A stretch of DNA of 64,000 nucleotides from Methylococcaceae bacterium (GTDB lineage Bacteria; Pseudomonadota; Gammaproteobacteria; Methylococcales; Methylomonadaceae): assembly GCA_030627205.1 (NCBI GenBank), contig DAOUSN010000006.1, positions 1-64,000 on the forward strand. The letters are read 5' to 3'. The notes under the pieces are model-generated. The model was not told the origin of the DNA, did no database searches, and saw only the letters and a program-made list of their open reading frames with translations. Positions 43,281 through 53,309 of this stretch are shown here, piece after piece (positions within the stretch are counted from its first letter, which is position 1; each line of letters begins with the position of its first letter). Made by a program: the position numbers and the translations under genes.

Positions 43281-45410
43281 TTAAAAGCCACTTTCACGCC
43301 TAAATAACGCGTAAAAACTATTTTGAATACGTTTAAAAAAACTTTTAGAATCACCTTGTAATACTACCGTTCCTCGTCTAACTCGTTGTAAATCACTAAG
43401 TGGCTCAGAAAGTTTTAAACGAATTTTATAAACACTAATCACTGGTAGTAATTCTTTTTCATTATTTTCTCGCACCGCAACGTTCCCCCCAAACAATGAA
43501 GCAGAATACAAGCTATTCATTGCTCTTACTGATATTCCTTCAATTTCCATCAACTCCACACTAACAACAGGAAAATTTCCGCGTTCTGAGTAAAAATAAC
43601 CTTTAACTCCAATATCAAGACGTGATAAATACTCTTCTTGAAGATAAGCAATTACCTCAAATTCATCTTTTTCTAAAATCGCTAATAGTTGTGTGCCTTC
43701 ACTAATCCAATTTCCCACTTTAATATTTTGGATTTTATCAGCAACTATGCCATTTTTAGATGAGAGTAATTTTAATTTACGTTGTTTTTTTAATAAACTC
43801 CGCAAACGTTGATTTTGAGTAATCAAGCTACTACTAACAATCAACGCTTCTTGGCGCATTTTTTTATTAAATCCCAAAAAAGCACGTTGCCAACTTAATT
43901 CTTGATAACGCCGTTCGACTTGCTGGGTTTCATAACTAAGTTCAGGAGCTTCCATTTCAATTAATAAAGAGCCTTTTTTTACTCTATCATTATTTTTTAT
44001 TTCGATACGCGTTATTTTACCTGATACAGGTGCATACACGGGGGTATAACGTGCTTTAATAAAACCTGCTACTTCGATAGAACTACGCCATGGAATAAAT
44101 GCGAGGCTAATTAATATAAGTAATAACATACTACTGCGTAATGTGGCTTTATTCCAGTGTACCTGTGACCAAAATTTTTGCCAGTGTTTTAATTCATTAA
44201 ATAATGGACGCAAAATAAAATAGATAATTTCAATTAAAAATAAAATAATTCCTAGAACCTTAAAGAAAAAGAAATAAACTAAGGTTGCTATCCCTAAAAA
44301 TAAAAAAAACCTATAAGTCCAAACGGCAAAAGAAAACCCCACTAGTTTCATTTTTATGGTTTCTGGTGGAGTAAAATTTAAACCGAATAATTTTTCTCTT
44401 AACCACCATTTTGCCATCGCAAAGGCACGTGATTCTAAATTAGGAATTCGCAACCAATCAGACATTAAATAATAGCCATCAAAGCGCATCAATGGATTGA
44501 AATTAACCAAAACACTCATAATCCAAGTGGTGGTTGCCAATAAAAAGAAGACACTTTTAAGCATTCCGTCGGCGGCAAGACTCCAACAAAAAAGGCAAAT
44601 AATCGCAATCGCAAGTTCAACGGCAATACCTGCTATACCAATTTTCATCCGCTTTCGGCGAGAATTTAGTTTCCACGCATCACTGGTGTCCGTATATAAC
44701 ACCGGCCAAGCAACTAAAAAAGCAACGCCAATAATCGGAACTTTACAGCCCATTTTTTTAGCGGTATAGGCATGACCTAATTCATGAAATAATTTAATAA
44801 ACCCTAAAGCTAAAATGTAAACGCCAAATCCTTCACTGTTAAAAAAATGTAAAAATGTGCTAATAAACGCATCAATTTGTCTAAAGGCTAGAAATAAACC
44901 CACCCACATTAATAATCCTAAAAACATAAAAACAGGTGTTGTTCCTAGCCAAGCTACATAATGAATAGTGTTACTTAAAAAGAGGTCGGGTTTCCAAAAA
45001 GGAATTCTAAAAAACAAATAACTTTTGGCTAAATAACTTAACCAACCTTTTTGTTTAGTTTTTAAGTGCTGTTGTGAATACCAGTTTTTTTGACTATCAT
45101 CACCTAAGGCTAAATTATTGAGTCTTAAAAAGGCAAATAATTGCCTGACTTCTTCAATAGTGACCTCATAACCCATTTTAAGTGTGGCTAATTGGGCGAT
45201 TTTCTCCTCATCTCCCTGACCACAAAATAGCAATAAATTCATTTCTAACTCACCAATCCGAAAATGGCGATTGCTTAAAGGGTCGTGTAACATCCATGAT
45301 GGTGAGCCATCTAAATCCGCTTCCGCAGGGTATAAGTTAAGTTCTTGACGTAATTTTGGCGGTGGTAGTTTTTGTGGTTGCGGTATCTCGCTATCTAAAC
45401 TCCCAGCCAT
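43281..45410 (-). CDS. PqqD-like / M50 metallopeptidase-like membrane / HlyD (biotinyl-lipoyl) fusion protein
   Basis: HELGHAYTAKKMGCKVPIIGVAFL (HExxH), downstream NPLMRFDGYYLMSDWL, C-terminal YAPVSGKITRIEIKNNDRVKKGSLLIEMEAPEL. Confidence 0.85.
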   Translation of the reverse strand: MAGSLDSEIPQPQKLPPPKLRQELNLYPAEADLDGSPSWMLHDPLSNRHFRIGELEMNLLLFCGQGDEEKIAQLATLKMGYEVTIEEVRQLFAFLRLNNLALGDDSQKNWYSQQHLKTKQKGWLSYLAKSYLFFRIPFWKPDLFLSNTIHYVAWLGTTPVFMFLGLLMWVGLFLAFRQIDAFISTFLHFFNSEGFGVYILALGFIKLFHELGHAYTAKKMGCKVPIIGVAFLVAWPVLYTDTSDAWKLNSRRKRMKIGIAGIAVELAIAIICLFCWSLAADGMLKSVFFLLATTTWIMSVLVNFNPLMRFDGYYLMSDWLRIPNLESRAFAMAKWWLREKLFGLNFTPPETIKMKLVGFSFAVWTYRFFLFLGIATLVYFFFFKVLGIILFLIEIIYFILRPLFNELKHWQKFWSQVHWNKATLRSSMLLLILISLAFIPWRSSIEVAGFIKARYTPVYAPVSGKITRIEIKNNDRVKKGSLLIEMEAPELSYETQQVERRYQELSWQRAFLGFNKKMRQEALIVSSSLITQNQRLRSLLKKQRKLKLLSSKNGIVADKIQNIKVGNWISEGTQLLAILEKDEFEVIAYLQEEYLSRLDIGVKGYFYSERGNFPVVSVELMEIEGISVRAMNSLYSASLFGGNVAVRENNEKELLPVISVYKIRLKLSEPLSDLQRVRRGTVVLQGDSKSFFKRIQNSFYALFRRESGF

Positions 45411-46744
45411 TGTCTCACCGCAGCAAAAGGTCGTCTAAATAAATAATAATAAAGTGGAACTTGCCGACCATAAATTTTTGCTGTGCCTCGTAGTCCTATT
45501 CGTGGCATTTTATCAGTTGATAAAAAATTAGCTCTAGCTCTAAAAGCAAATAAACCATCAGGAGATACTTCTGCTTGAAAATTAACATAAGATAAATGCG
45601 CTGGATGAGAAATTTCAGGGGAAACATTTAAAAATAAATCAATTTTAGCCTGTTTAGGTAATTTAATACTATCACCGACAGCAAGCCACATTTCCAGTTC
45701 AGCAGAATTTTCTTTGGCAATAGTCAATAAACGTTCGCCCAGTTGAACAGGTTTGCCTTCTAATTCATAAGCATCTGGAACAATCGCTATTCCTGATGCT
45801 TCTGCATGAATAGTAATTCGTCTTAATAATGATTTTATATAATTAACCTCAGCATTACGTTGTTCAATTCGTGCCGCTAACATGGGGATTTCCGCCGAGG
45901 CATTATTATCTAATACCGAGCTTTGTTCTGTACGTCTATATTCCGCTTTAGCAATTTCAAGTTCTTGTGTAGCGACATCAATACGTGATTGTAGTTCGGT
46001 ATCATCTAAACTAATAAGTAAAGAATTTTTAGCGACGGTTTTATTAGGCAAAGCAAAAACTTTACTAATAACACCTGTTAATGGAGCGCGAACAACAATT
46101 GGATCTTTTGGGACAACCTCGGCTTGGGCTAACACTGATAAGGTGACAGGAATAAATAAAATAGCAATTAGTCCAGTCGCTAAAACAACCCAAATGATAG
46201 TTTTTACTTGTTTTAACCCACTAAAAATGGAATGTTTTTTATGAAATAATAATTCAACTGAATGTGAAACTGCATTTCGCCAATAATCTAACAATCTTAA
46301 TTCATCTGTTTGCCAGATTTCTAATCGGGCTAATAACAACCCTCCTAAATATTCACCATCGGCAGATAATAATGGTAACCATAAAACTTCAGGTGGTAAA
46401 AATTCATCCCAGCTTGTTAGTTGTTCATTAGTAAAACGACAAATATTATGCTCTTTATTAATAATTGACGGCTCAATTAAATTTTTTGAGCTAATGAGTT
46501 TACACAGGGATTTAAGCCAAATATAAAAAGGGGCTTCTTTAACAGGAGTGGGGATGCCTGAAATTGCTTCAATTTTCTTATAACCACGAAAATGACGGTA
46601 AAAAACTGCGATTTGGTAAGGGGCAATTTTTTGACTGTCATTGACTAAAAAATAACCTAACTCAGTTAAAGTAATTTTACTGCGTAATTGTTGTTGTAAT
46701 AGTAAAATATCAGCAATAGCGAGATTATTTTTTATTGTTGACAT
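45395..46744 (-). CDS. HlyD-family membrane fusion protein with N-terminal GAF-like domain
   Basis: VPKDPIVVRAPLTGVISKVFALPNKTVAKNSLLISLDD lipoyl/HlyD motif; one TM; overlaps both neighbours. Confidence 0.85.
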   Translation of the reverse strand: MSTIKNNLAIADILLLQQQLRSKITLTELGYFLVNDSQKIAPYQIAVFYRHFRGYKKIEAISGIPTPVKEAPFYIWLKSLCKLISSKNLIEPSIINKEHNICRFTNEQLTSWDEFLPPEVLWLPLLSADGEYLGGLLLARLEIWQTDELRLLDYWRNAVSHSVELLFHKKHSIFSGLKQVKTIIWVVLATGLIAILFIPVTLSVLAQAEVVPKDPIVVRAPLTGVISKVFALPNKTVAKNSLLISLDDTELQSRIDVATQELEIAKAEYRRTEQSSVLDNNASAEIPMLAARIEQRNAEVNYIKSLLRRITIHAEASGIAIVPDAYELEGKPVQLGERLLTIAKENSAELEMWLAVGDSIKLPKQAKIDLFLNVSPEISHPAHLSYVNFQAEVSPDGLFAFRARANFLSTDKMPRIGLRGTAKIYGRQVPLYYYLFRRPFAAVRQWLGV

Positions 46745-47537
46745 CAGTAGGACTCTTAACCGTTGTAAATTTTATCTCACCGCTCATACCTGGTAATAAT
46801 GCCTTCGGATGATCAATTAATTTTCCAATGACACGAATAGTTTGGCTGACAGGATCAATTGTTCCCACATTACGATCAATTTTAGCTTTGATAGGCGTTG
46901 GATATTCATCTAATTTAATTGAAAACACCGTACCCTTAGGTATTGTTTTTAATCGTCGCGAAGGAATAACCATTTCAATTTCAAGACTAGTTGTATCAAT
47001 AAGTTCCAGCAAAGGCTCACCTTCTTTTACATATTGATATGCTTGGGCTATTTTATTAGAAATGATTGCCGAAAAAGGAGCTTTAATTGTACAATTAGCT
47101 AATACAGCTAAAGTTTGATTTAATTCGGCTTTTTGAATTGCAACCTCGGATTTTGACAAGGTTACATCTAATAAACTAATATTTTTATAACTAGCTAACT
47201 TGGTATTAACAGCAAGTTTGCTTTGCGCGGCGCTCAGTTTAGCAACGACTATTGCTTTTGCTGCCGTTTCCATTCGGCAATCAAACTTGGCTATTTTCTG
47301 ACCTTTACTGATTCGTTGTCCATGTGTAACTGGAAAACTGACTAATTTTCCTGATAATCCCGCCGAAATAATGGTGAATCGTCTGGCTCTTAATTGTCCA
47401 CGCAACACATTTCTTAATTTAGGCATGGTCATCGAAACAATAGGTGATTGAATTATGTCATCACTATAAGCGACAGACATAGCTCCAATACATAACCAAA
47501 CTAGAAAGAGAGATTTTAAAAAAAATTTAAGCTTCAT
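46725..47537 (-). CDS. RND/HlyD-type periplasmic adaptor subunit
   Basis: Signal peptide, LSGKLVSFPVTHGQRISKGQKIAKFDCR, CTIKAPFSAIISNKIAQAYQYVKEGEPLLELIDT. Confidence 0.88.
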   Translation of the reverse strand: MKLKFFLKSLFLVWLCIGAMSVAYSDDIIQSPIVSMTMPKLRNVLRGQLRARRFTIISAGLSGKLVSFPVTHGQRISKGQKIAKFDCRMETAAKAIVVAKLSAAQSKLAVNTKLASYKNISLLDVTLSKSEVAIQKAELNQTLAVLANCTIKAPFSAIISNKIAQAYQYVKEGEPLLELIDTTSLEIEMVIPSRRLKTIPKGTVFSIKLDEYPTPIKAKIDRNVGTIDPVSQTIRVIGKLIDHPKALLPGMSGEIKFTTVKSPTDVNNKK

Positions 47538-47755
47538 TTGTCATAATCCAAGAATAAAATTTAGCATTAAGATTTAGGGTATTTATAATAATTTATGGTT
47601 ATTTAATTGTAGCTTGTTTAGATTATTTTATAAAATAATCTATAAATTCAACTTATTATAGTTTTAGATACTCGCATGAACATAGAAAAATAAATAAATA
47701 TTAACCAGTTGCTATAATTATAGCCAATTTATCAAGTTTTTATAGGAATTAAACC

Positions 47756-48121
47756 ATGGGTTTTATCACCGCTTTACCTTGGAATTTTGTCATCATTATA
47801 GCTCTTATTGCTCTTCATGAAATGGCTATTCCTATTGAAGGTGTTATTGAGCAAACTTTATTTGTACTTTATTTAGGTGCATTAATTTTTGGTTTTATTA
47901 ATAGTTCTAATATTTCACCTAATAATTTTACTCTATTAATTATTCGTTCAACCACGTCGGTTGCTGTTGCCAGTGGTTTTAGTAGTTATCTCTGGTGGGG
48001 AACAGAAAATGGACTATCTTTTATTTATGCGATAGGCCTTGCTATTGTGATGATTAACTCGATCATTTCACCGATTAATAGCTTTAAAACTGCTTTAAGA
48101 GATTTTCATACCGCAGAGTAA
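47756..48121 (+). CDS. small polytopic membrane protein, hypothetical
   Basis: 121 aa, about 4 hydrophobic segments. Confidence 0.6.
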   Translation: MGFITALPWNFVIIIALIALHEMAIPIEGVIEQTLFVLYLGALIFGFINSSNISPNNFTLLIIRSTTSVAVASGFSSYLWWGTENGLSFIYAIGLAIVMINSIISPINSFKTALRDFHTAE

Positions 48122-48128
48122 AATCTAA

Positions 48129-48782
48129 ATGAAACAACTTGCTTATTTAATTATTTTATTAGGATTAATTACTTATTTTTGGGAATATCCTATTCTTTAT
48201 CCATTGAAATTATTAGTGGTCTTTTTTCATGAATCTTCCCATGCTTTGGCCACGGTATTAACTGGTGGTGAAGTTAAAGAATTTGTGATTAATCATGAAC
48301 AAGGCGGTCATGTTATTTCTAAAGGAGGTAATCGTTTTATTATTCTAAGTTCAGGTTATTTGGGGTCACTGTTATGGGGGTTGATGATTTATATTGCGAG
48401 TGTACAAACTTTATACGATAAAGTATTAATGGGCTGCTTGGGAGTTAGTATTATTTTGATAACAGTTTTGTTATCAAGCTCTAGTTTTAGTTGGTTATTT
48501 GGACTGACTTCGGGCATGGGAATGTTAGTTATTGCGCGTTTTTTAGACAATAGTTATAACGATTTCTTATTACGATTATTAGGATTAACTAGTATGCTAT
48601 ATGTACCATTAGATATTTATAGTGATACGATTTTTCGAGCGCATTTGAAATCAGATGCGTATATGTTGGCAGAATATACTGGAGGTTCAACTATATTGTG
48701 GGGAAGTTTATGGCTTATTATTAGTCTGATTGCTATTTATTTTTGTCTAAAATGGTCATTAGCTAAAAATAATGTAGAATAA
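48129..48782 (+). CDS. M50B-like (site-2-protease-like) membrane protein
   Basis: LLVVFFHESSHALATVLTGGEVKEFVIN (HExxH in TM), several TM. Confidence 0.8.
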   Translation: MKQLAYLIILLGLITYFWEYPILYPLKLLVVFFHESSHALATVLTGGEVKEFVINHEQGGHVISKGGNRFIILSSGYLGSLLWGLMIYIASVQTLYDKVLMGCLGVSIILITVLLSSSSFSWLFGLTSGMGMLVIARFLDNSYNDFLLRLLGLTSMLYVPLDIYSDTIFRAHLKSDAYMLAEYTGGSTILWGSLWLIISLIAIYFCLKWSLAKNNVE

Positions 48783-48818
48783 GGTGATTCTACCCTACAT
48801 ATACTTAGATAGTAGCGG

Positions 48819-49463
48819 TTAGTTAAACTTAATTGAATCAATAATTTTACGTAATTCTGGGCGGCAAGTTTCAAATTTTTCAGTTTTAGCAGCCCCCATT
48901 AAATTGTAGTAACGGTTTTTTTCATCATAAGCTTGATAAATAATGCGTTGATTTCCACCAGCTTTACCGTTTTCAACAACTTCCCAACCAATAACCCCTC
49001 TTTTTTTACTTGTACCTTTATCATTACGACGTTTTGCAGAAAGTAACTTCTTAATTCCAATATCTTCTTTAGCTGCTTTTAATGAGGCTCTAACTGATGC
49101 TGCAGCTGGAAAACTTTTCCGCATCGGCGTAATATGGAATTGAAAACTACAAGAATTACTAATAGGAGCTTGCATAAATAAGACGCTATCAGAGTCAGCT
49201 TCGCCATTTTGTTTTGACCAACCTGCAGGAATGGTAAAAGAGAAGCCATAGGTCTTATTTTCATAAGTAACTGCTGATGAAGAACCTGTTATCCCACCTG
49301 CTGTTGAATTTAGAGTTCCACCTGTAGACCCTGTAGACCCTGTAGACCCTGTTGCTACTGAAGTTATACTATTTAAAACCCCAGTTGTTGTCGTTGGAAC
49401 ACAAGCACTAACAAGTAATGCAACGCCTATTGATGTAATGGTGGTCGAAACTATTTTTTTCAT
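48819..49463 (-). CDS. lipoprotein with GST-repeat linker, hypothetical
   Basis: Lipobox LLVSAC, GSTGSTGSTGGT linker, KTYGFSFTIPAGWSKQNG. Confidence 0.65.
   Translation of the reverse strand: MKKIVSTTITSIGVALLVSACVPTTTTGVLNSITSVATGSTGSTGSTGGTLNSTAGGITGSSSAVTYENKTYGFSFTIPAGWSKQNGEADSDSVLFMQAPISNSCSFQFHITPMRKSFPAAASVRASLKAAKEDIGIKKLLSAKRRNDKGTSKKRGVIGWEVVENGKAGGNQRIIYQAYDEKNRYYNLMGAAKTEKFETCRPELRKIIDSIKFN
49321..49347. repeat. 9-bp tandem repeat (cctgtagac x3) inside the lipoprotein gene
   Basis: Three perfect copies, in frame, encoding GST. Confidence 0.9.
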
Positions 49464-49779
49464 GTTTAACCTAATGAGTAAAGTTGAAAAGTAAAGTTTT
49501 ATAAACTTTAGTAGTGCTTATCTATTTGATATTTACTGCCAATTAAAAATAATGTTTATAAATTGAGAAAAAGAATATATTTAAGAATTATTAACTTGAT
49601 GACCAATAATACCGTTCATCGCAAAACCTAAGTAGTAGTTTTGTTAATAGCTCCAAATTATACCTATTGATAGGTAAAAATCAAAGAACAGTTGATGATA
49701 CATGATTTTTTAAATCCTATTTTTGAGTTATTACAAAAAATGATAAAATTAATTATACTTAAAAACACCGAGAAAATTT

Positions 49780-50670
49780 ATGAATACCCCAGATGCTCTT
49801 TACGAATCCTCCTTATCTTGCTTAAGTTTACGCACTAAAGGAAAAGTTCGTGATATTTATGAAATAAATGATAATTATATGTTGATTGTCACGACGGATA
49901 GATTATCCGCTTTTGATGTGATTTTACCTGAACCTATTCCTGGAAAAGGGCGTATATTAACCAATGTTTCTAATTTTTGGTTTTATAAAACTCAATCTTT
50001 AATTGCTAATCATTTAGTTGATATAAGTTTAGAAGAAGTTATGGATAATGCAGATGATATTGCTCAAGTAAAAGGTCGTGCTGTTGTTGTTAAACGCTTA
50101 AAACCCTTACCAGTAGAGGCAATTGTACGTGGTTATTTAATTGGCTCTGGTTGGAAAGATTACCAAAAAACAGGCGAGGTATGTGGGATTCAATTAGTAG
50201 AAAATTTGCAACAAGCACAGCAATTACCAAAGGCTATTTATACGCCATCAAGTAAAGCTAATATAGGTAAGCATGATGAAAATATTAGTTTTGATAAAAC
50301 TGTCGAGTTATTAGGCTTAGAAATGGCAGAGAAAGTTAGAGATATAAGCCTTAAACTTTATATTGAAGCGGCAAGTTATGCACAAGAACGCGGAATTATT
50401 ATTGCCGATACTAAATTTGAATTTGGGGTTGATAATGAAAATAAATTATATTTAATTGATGAAGTATTAACTCCTGATTCCTCTAGATTTTGGCCTGCAG
50501 ACCAGTATCAAGTGGGAATAAGCCCACCTAGTTTTGATAAACAATATATTCGTGATTATTTAGAATCATTAGCTTGGGATAAAACCTCTCCAGCACCGAC
50601 ATTACCTGAAACAGTTAGATTACAATGTGCTAAAAAATATCATGAAGCTGAGGTTAAATTAATAAACTAA
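49780..50670 (+). CDS. purC: phosphoribosylaminoimidazole-succinocarboxamide synthase
   Basis: GKVRDIYEINDNYMLIVTTDRLSAFDVILPEPIPGKGRILTNVSNFWF, VRGYLIGSGWKDYQKTG, DEVLTPDSSRFWP. Confidence 0.97.
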   Translation: MNTPDALYESSLSCLSLRTKGKVRDIYEINDNYMLIVTTDRLSAFDVILPEPIPGKGRILTNVSNFWFYKTQSLIANHLVDISLEEVMDNADDIAQVKGRAVVVKRLKPLPVEAIVRGYLIGSGWKDYQKTGEVCGIQLVENLQQAQQLPKAIYTPSSKANIGKHDENISFDKTVELLGLEMAEKVRDISLKLYIEAASYAQERGIIIADTKFEFGVDNENKLYLIDEVLTPDSSRFWPADQYQVGISPPSFDKQYIRDYLESLAWDKTSPAPTLPETVRLQCAKKYHEAEVKLIN

Positions 50671-50723
50671 TATCTTACTTTCATAAATTTAGAATCATCA
50701 CATCCATCTACTTACCAATCAGC

Positions 50724-51677
50724 CTATAAACTGTTCAAATAAGCTGAAATTTTGTTTGCTGAGTCTGCGGTAATAATTGCACTTAAAACCCCCATTCCTC
50801 CTTTATTACCTGCAATAGCTTCCATGGTCGCACTAGGATTCCTTGCATCTAAAATACCATTTTGATTAAAAGCAGGGTTAGCGCCGTGACAAGAAGAAGA
50901 CGCACAACTTGCGTAAGCTGTCAGACCTTCTGTAATAATAGAATTACCACTTACAGGTGTTGTTGGTACTGGAGCTGGTGTAGGAATATTATTGATGCAG
51001 TTATCATCAGAGCTACCATCATTTTCAGACCCGCTTTCATTACCAGAACAATTAATATTTATTGGTGTTGTTGGATCTAGGTTATTATTTTCTTCGCTAT
51101 CACGATGACCATTTCTATCTTTATCATCATCATGAAAGCCATCGTTATCACTATCATCATCATGAAAGCCATTATAATTTTTATCGTCATCATGAAAACC
51201 ATCTTTATTGCTATCATCATCAGCAAAACCATCATTATTAAAATCACCACTCTGCTCTGTAGGTAAACCAATGGTAAAATTAATTTTACTTAAACCACCA
51301 AGCCCACCTACCCAATTATTAAAATCTAACGGATCAGTACCAGGGTTAGTGATAACTTGATATAAAGGATAACGGCCTGGGCTAGAACCTTCTGCCGGCA
51401 AATCAAGTATGGTGACTTTACCTACATGCTCAGTATTTTGAGAAAAAGGTGTTGCAGTAGGTAAAAATTCTCCTTTATCAGTAAAAAAAATATATTTTCC
51501 ATTAATTTGAGTTGCAACGTAAAGGTCACCGCTTACAGGAGTTGGAAAATTTGCTGTAGCAGATATTCTTGATGCTGAATCATTGATAACCGCTCTATCG
51601 GTTTGTAATTCAGCAACAGCTATATTAGTTATTGCACTACAACTAATAGCTAGTGCTATTATTTTTAATTGTGTCAT
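50724..51677 (-). CDS. secreted protein with Asp-rich Ca-binding-like repeats and C-terminal cytochrome c-like motif
   Basis: Signal peptide; 10-aa repeats DSNKDGFHDD; C-terminal YASCASSSCHGANP ... GGMGVLSAII. Confidence 0.7.
   Translation of the reverse strand: MTQLKIIALAISCSAITNIAVAELQTDRAVINDSASRISATANFPTPVSGDLYVATQINGKYIFFTDKGEFLPTATPFSQNTEHVGKVTILDLPAEGSSPGRYPLYQVITNPGTDPLDFNNWVGGLGGLSKINFTIGLPTEQSGDFNNDGFADDDSNKDGFHDDDKNYNGFHDDDSDNDGFHDDDKDRNGHRDSEENNNLDPTTPININCSGNESGSENDGSSDDNCINNIPTPAPVPTTPVSGNSIITEGLTAYASCASSSCHGANPAFNQNGILDARNPSATMEAIAGNKGGMGVLSAIITADSANKISAYLNSL
51096..51245 (-). repeat. five 30-bp (10-aa) Asp-rich coding repeats
   Basis: DFNNDGFADD/DSNKDGFHDD/DKNYNGFHDD/DSDNDGFHDD/DKDRNGHRDS. 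Confidence 0.85.
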
Positions 51678-51947
51678 TTGGATTATTCCTGTTTTTTATT
51701 TATGATATTAGATTAATTTAAAAAAGTTAAGGTATTTTTAAATTCTACCCTAATTCAATGCATTTAAGATGCCAAGTTATAAAAATAACTTCAATTCCAT
51801 ATAATTAGGATTTTAAGACTTTACAATTGATTATTTTTTATAAGTCTGTTAATTATAGTTAGACAATAAACCTGCAAAAAAAGTATGAATTAATAAAAAG
51901 ACTGCAATTTTTGAAGGTGGAAAAAATATCTTTAGGTAATAATATTT

Positions 51948-52796
51948 ATGAAAACTCAGAATTTAATTCAAGATCTACAATTAACGATAACAAACTGGAA
52001 GCAACAACAAATGACGATTGCATTTGTTCCAACCATGGGTAATTTACATGCTGGTCATTTAGAATTAGTCAAAGCGGCGAAAAAAAAAGCGGATAAAGTT
52101 GTCGTCAGTATTTTTGTTAATCCTACTCAATTTTCTAAAGACGAGGATTTTGAGAATTACCCACACACGGAACAACAAGATATAGAGGCTTTAATTACAA
52201 ATAATGTTGATTTATTATTTTTACCATTAATCAAAGAAATTTATCATTCTCAAACAAAAACAATAATAACGGTTGCTGATATTTCTAATTTACATTGTGG
52301 GCAAACACGGATAGGGCATTTTTCAGGGGTTGCTACTATTGTATGTAAATTATTAAATATAGTTCACCCTGATAGTATTTTTTTTGGTGAAAAAGATTTT
52401 CAACAGTTAGCGGTTATTCGTTTAATGGTTCGGGATTTAAATATTTCTGTGAATGTTGAAAGTGTAGCAATAATCCGTGAATCAGATGGTTTAGCTATGA
52501 GTTCTCGTAATAGTTATTTAACCATTCAGCAACGCTTAATAGCGCCTAAACTTTATCAAACCCTTTGTAATGCTAGGGATAAAATAATGCAGCAACAGTC
52601 TGATTTTCGTGAAATTGAAGAACAACAAAAACAGTATTTAACTACTGCGGGCTTTAAGGTTGATTATTTTTCAATTTGCCGAGTAAATGATTTATTATTA
52701 GCAAATAAAAATGATAAAAAATTAGTTATTTTAACCGCAGCAACACTGGGTAAACCACGATTAATCGACAATATTTGTATTACCCTAGAATCTTAA
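51948..52796 (+). CDS. panC: pantothenate synthetase
   Basis: FVPTMGNLHAGHLELVKAAK, VSIFVNPTQF, FFGEKDFQQLAVI, MSSRNSYL. Confidence 0.97.
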   Translation: MKTQNLIQDLQLTITNWKQQQMTIAFVPTMGNLHAGHLELVKAAKKKADKVVVSIFVNPTQFSKDEDFENYPHTEQQDIEALITNNVDLLFLPLIKEIYHSQTKTIITVADISNLHCGQTRIGHFSGVATIVCKLLNIVHPDSIFFGEKDFQQLAVIRLMVRDLNISVNVESVAIIRESDGLAMSSRNSYLTIQQRLIAPKLYQTLCNARDKIMQQQSDFREIEEQQKQYLTTAGFKVDYFSICRVNDLLLANKNDKKLVILTAATLGKPRLIDNICITLES

Positions 52797-52870
52797 AAAG
52801 TTCGTGTTTTTCTTATTTATATTTTTATTACAAAGTTATTCTAAAAATAATTTATCTCAGAAATAGGTTT

Positions 52871-53308
52871 ATGAGCAAAAATAAATTTACTACAGTATGG
52901 TTTATAATTGGCCTAATGTATTTTACACAAATTATTTATATTTTATTATCTCATGGTTTTCAACAAGAACTGCAACAAATATCAATGACCGCTAAACAAC
53001 TAGAGTTACTTAGAGGTATTTTTTATTTCATTGCTATTATTAGCTTTCCATTGACTAATTTGATTCGTCATATTCAATTACGCATTAATCAAACAGTTCC
53101 TAGTAATAAACCCATGAATAAGCGTTATTTAATGACTGTTATTGTTTCTCAAGTAATAATGGCTTTTATTGGTTTACTTGGGTTTGTTATGTTTATTTTT
53201 GGCGATCATTTTAATACCTTATATATTTTTAGTAGCTTGGCATTTTTAGGATTTTTTTTACATCGTCCTAAGCAGAACGAATTTTTAACTTTAATAGTCA
53301 AGCAATAG
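52871..53308 (+). CDS. hypothetical membrane protein (start refined to MSKNKF; track start 52775)
   Basis: 4 hydrophobic segments; precedes tadA. Confidence 0.6.
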   Translation: MSKNKFTTVWFIIGLMYFTQIIYILLSHGFQQELQQISMTAKQLELLRGIFYFIAIISFPLTNLIRHIQLRINQTVPSNKPMNKRYLMTVIVSQVIMAFIGLLGFVMFIFGDHFNTLYIFSSLAFLGFFLHRPKQNEFLTLIVKQ

Positions 53309-53309
53309 T

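Noticed and set aside
51077-51271. Minus-strand Met/Ile-rich ORF
   Set aside because: Alternative frame of the Asp-rich repeat gene (GATGATGAT read as ATGATGATG).
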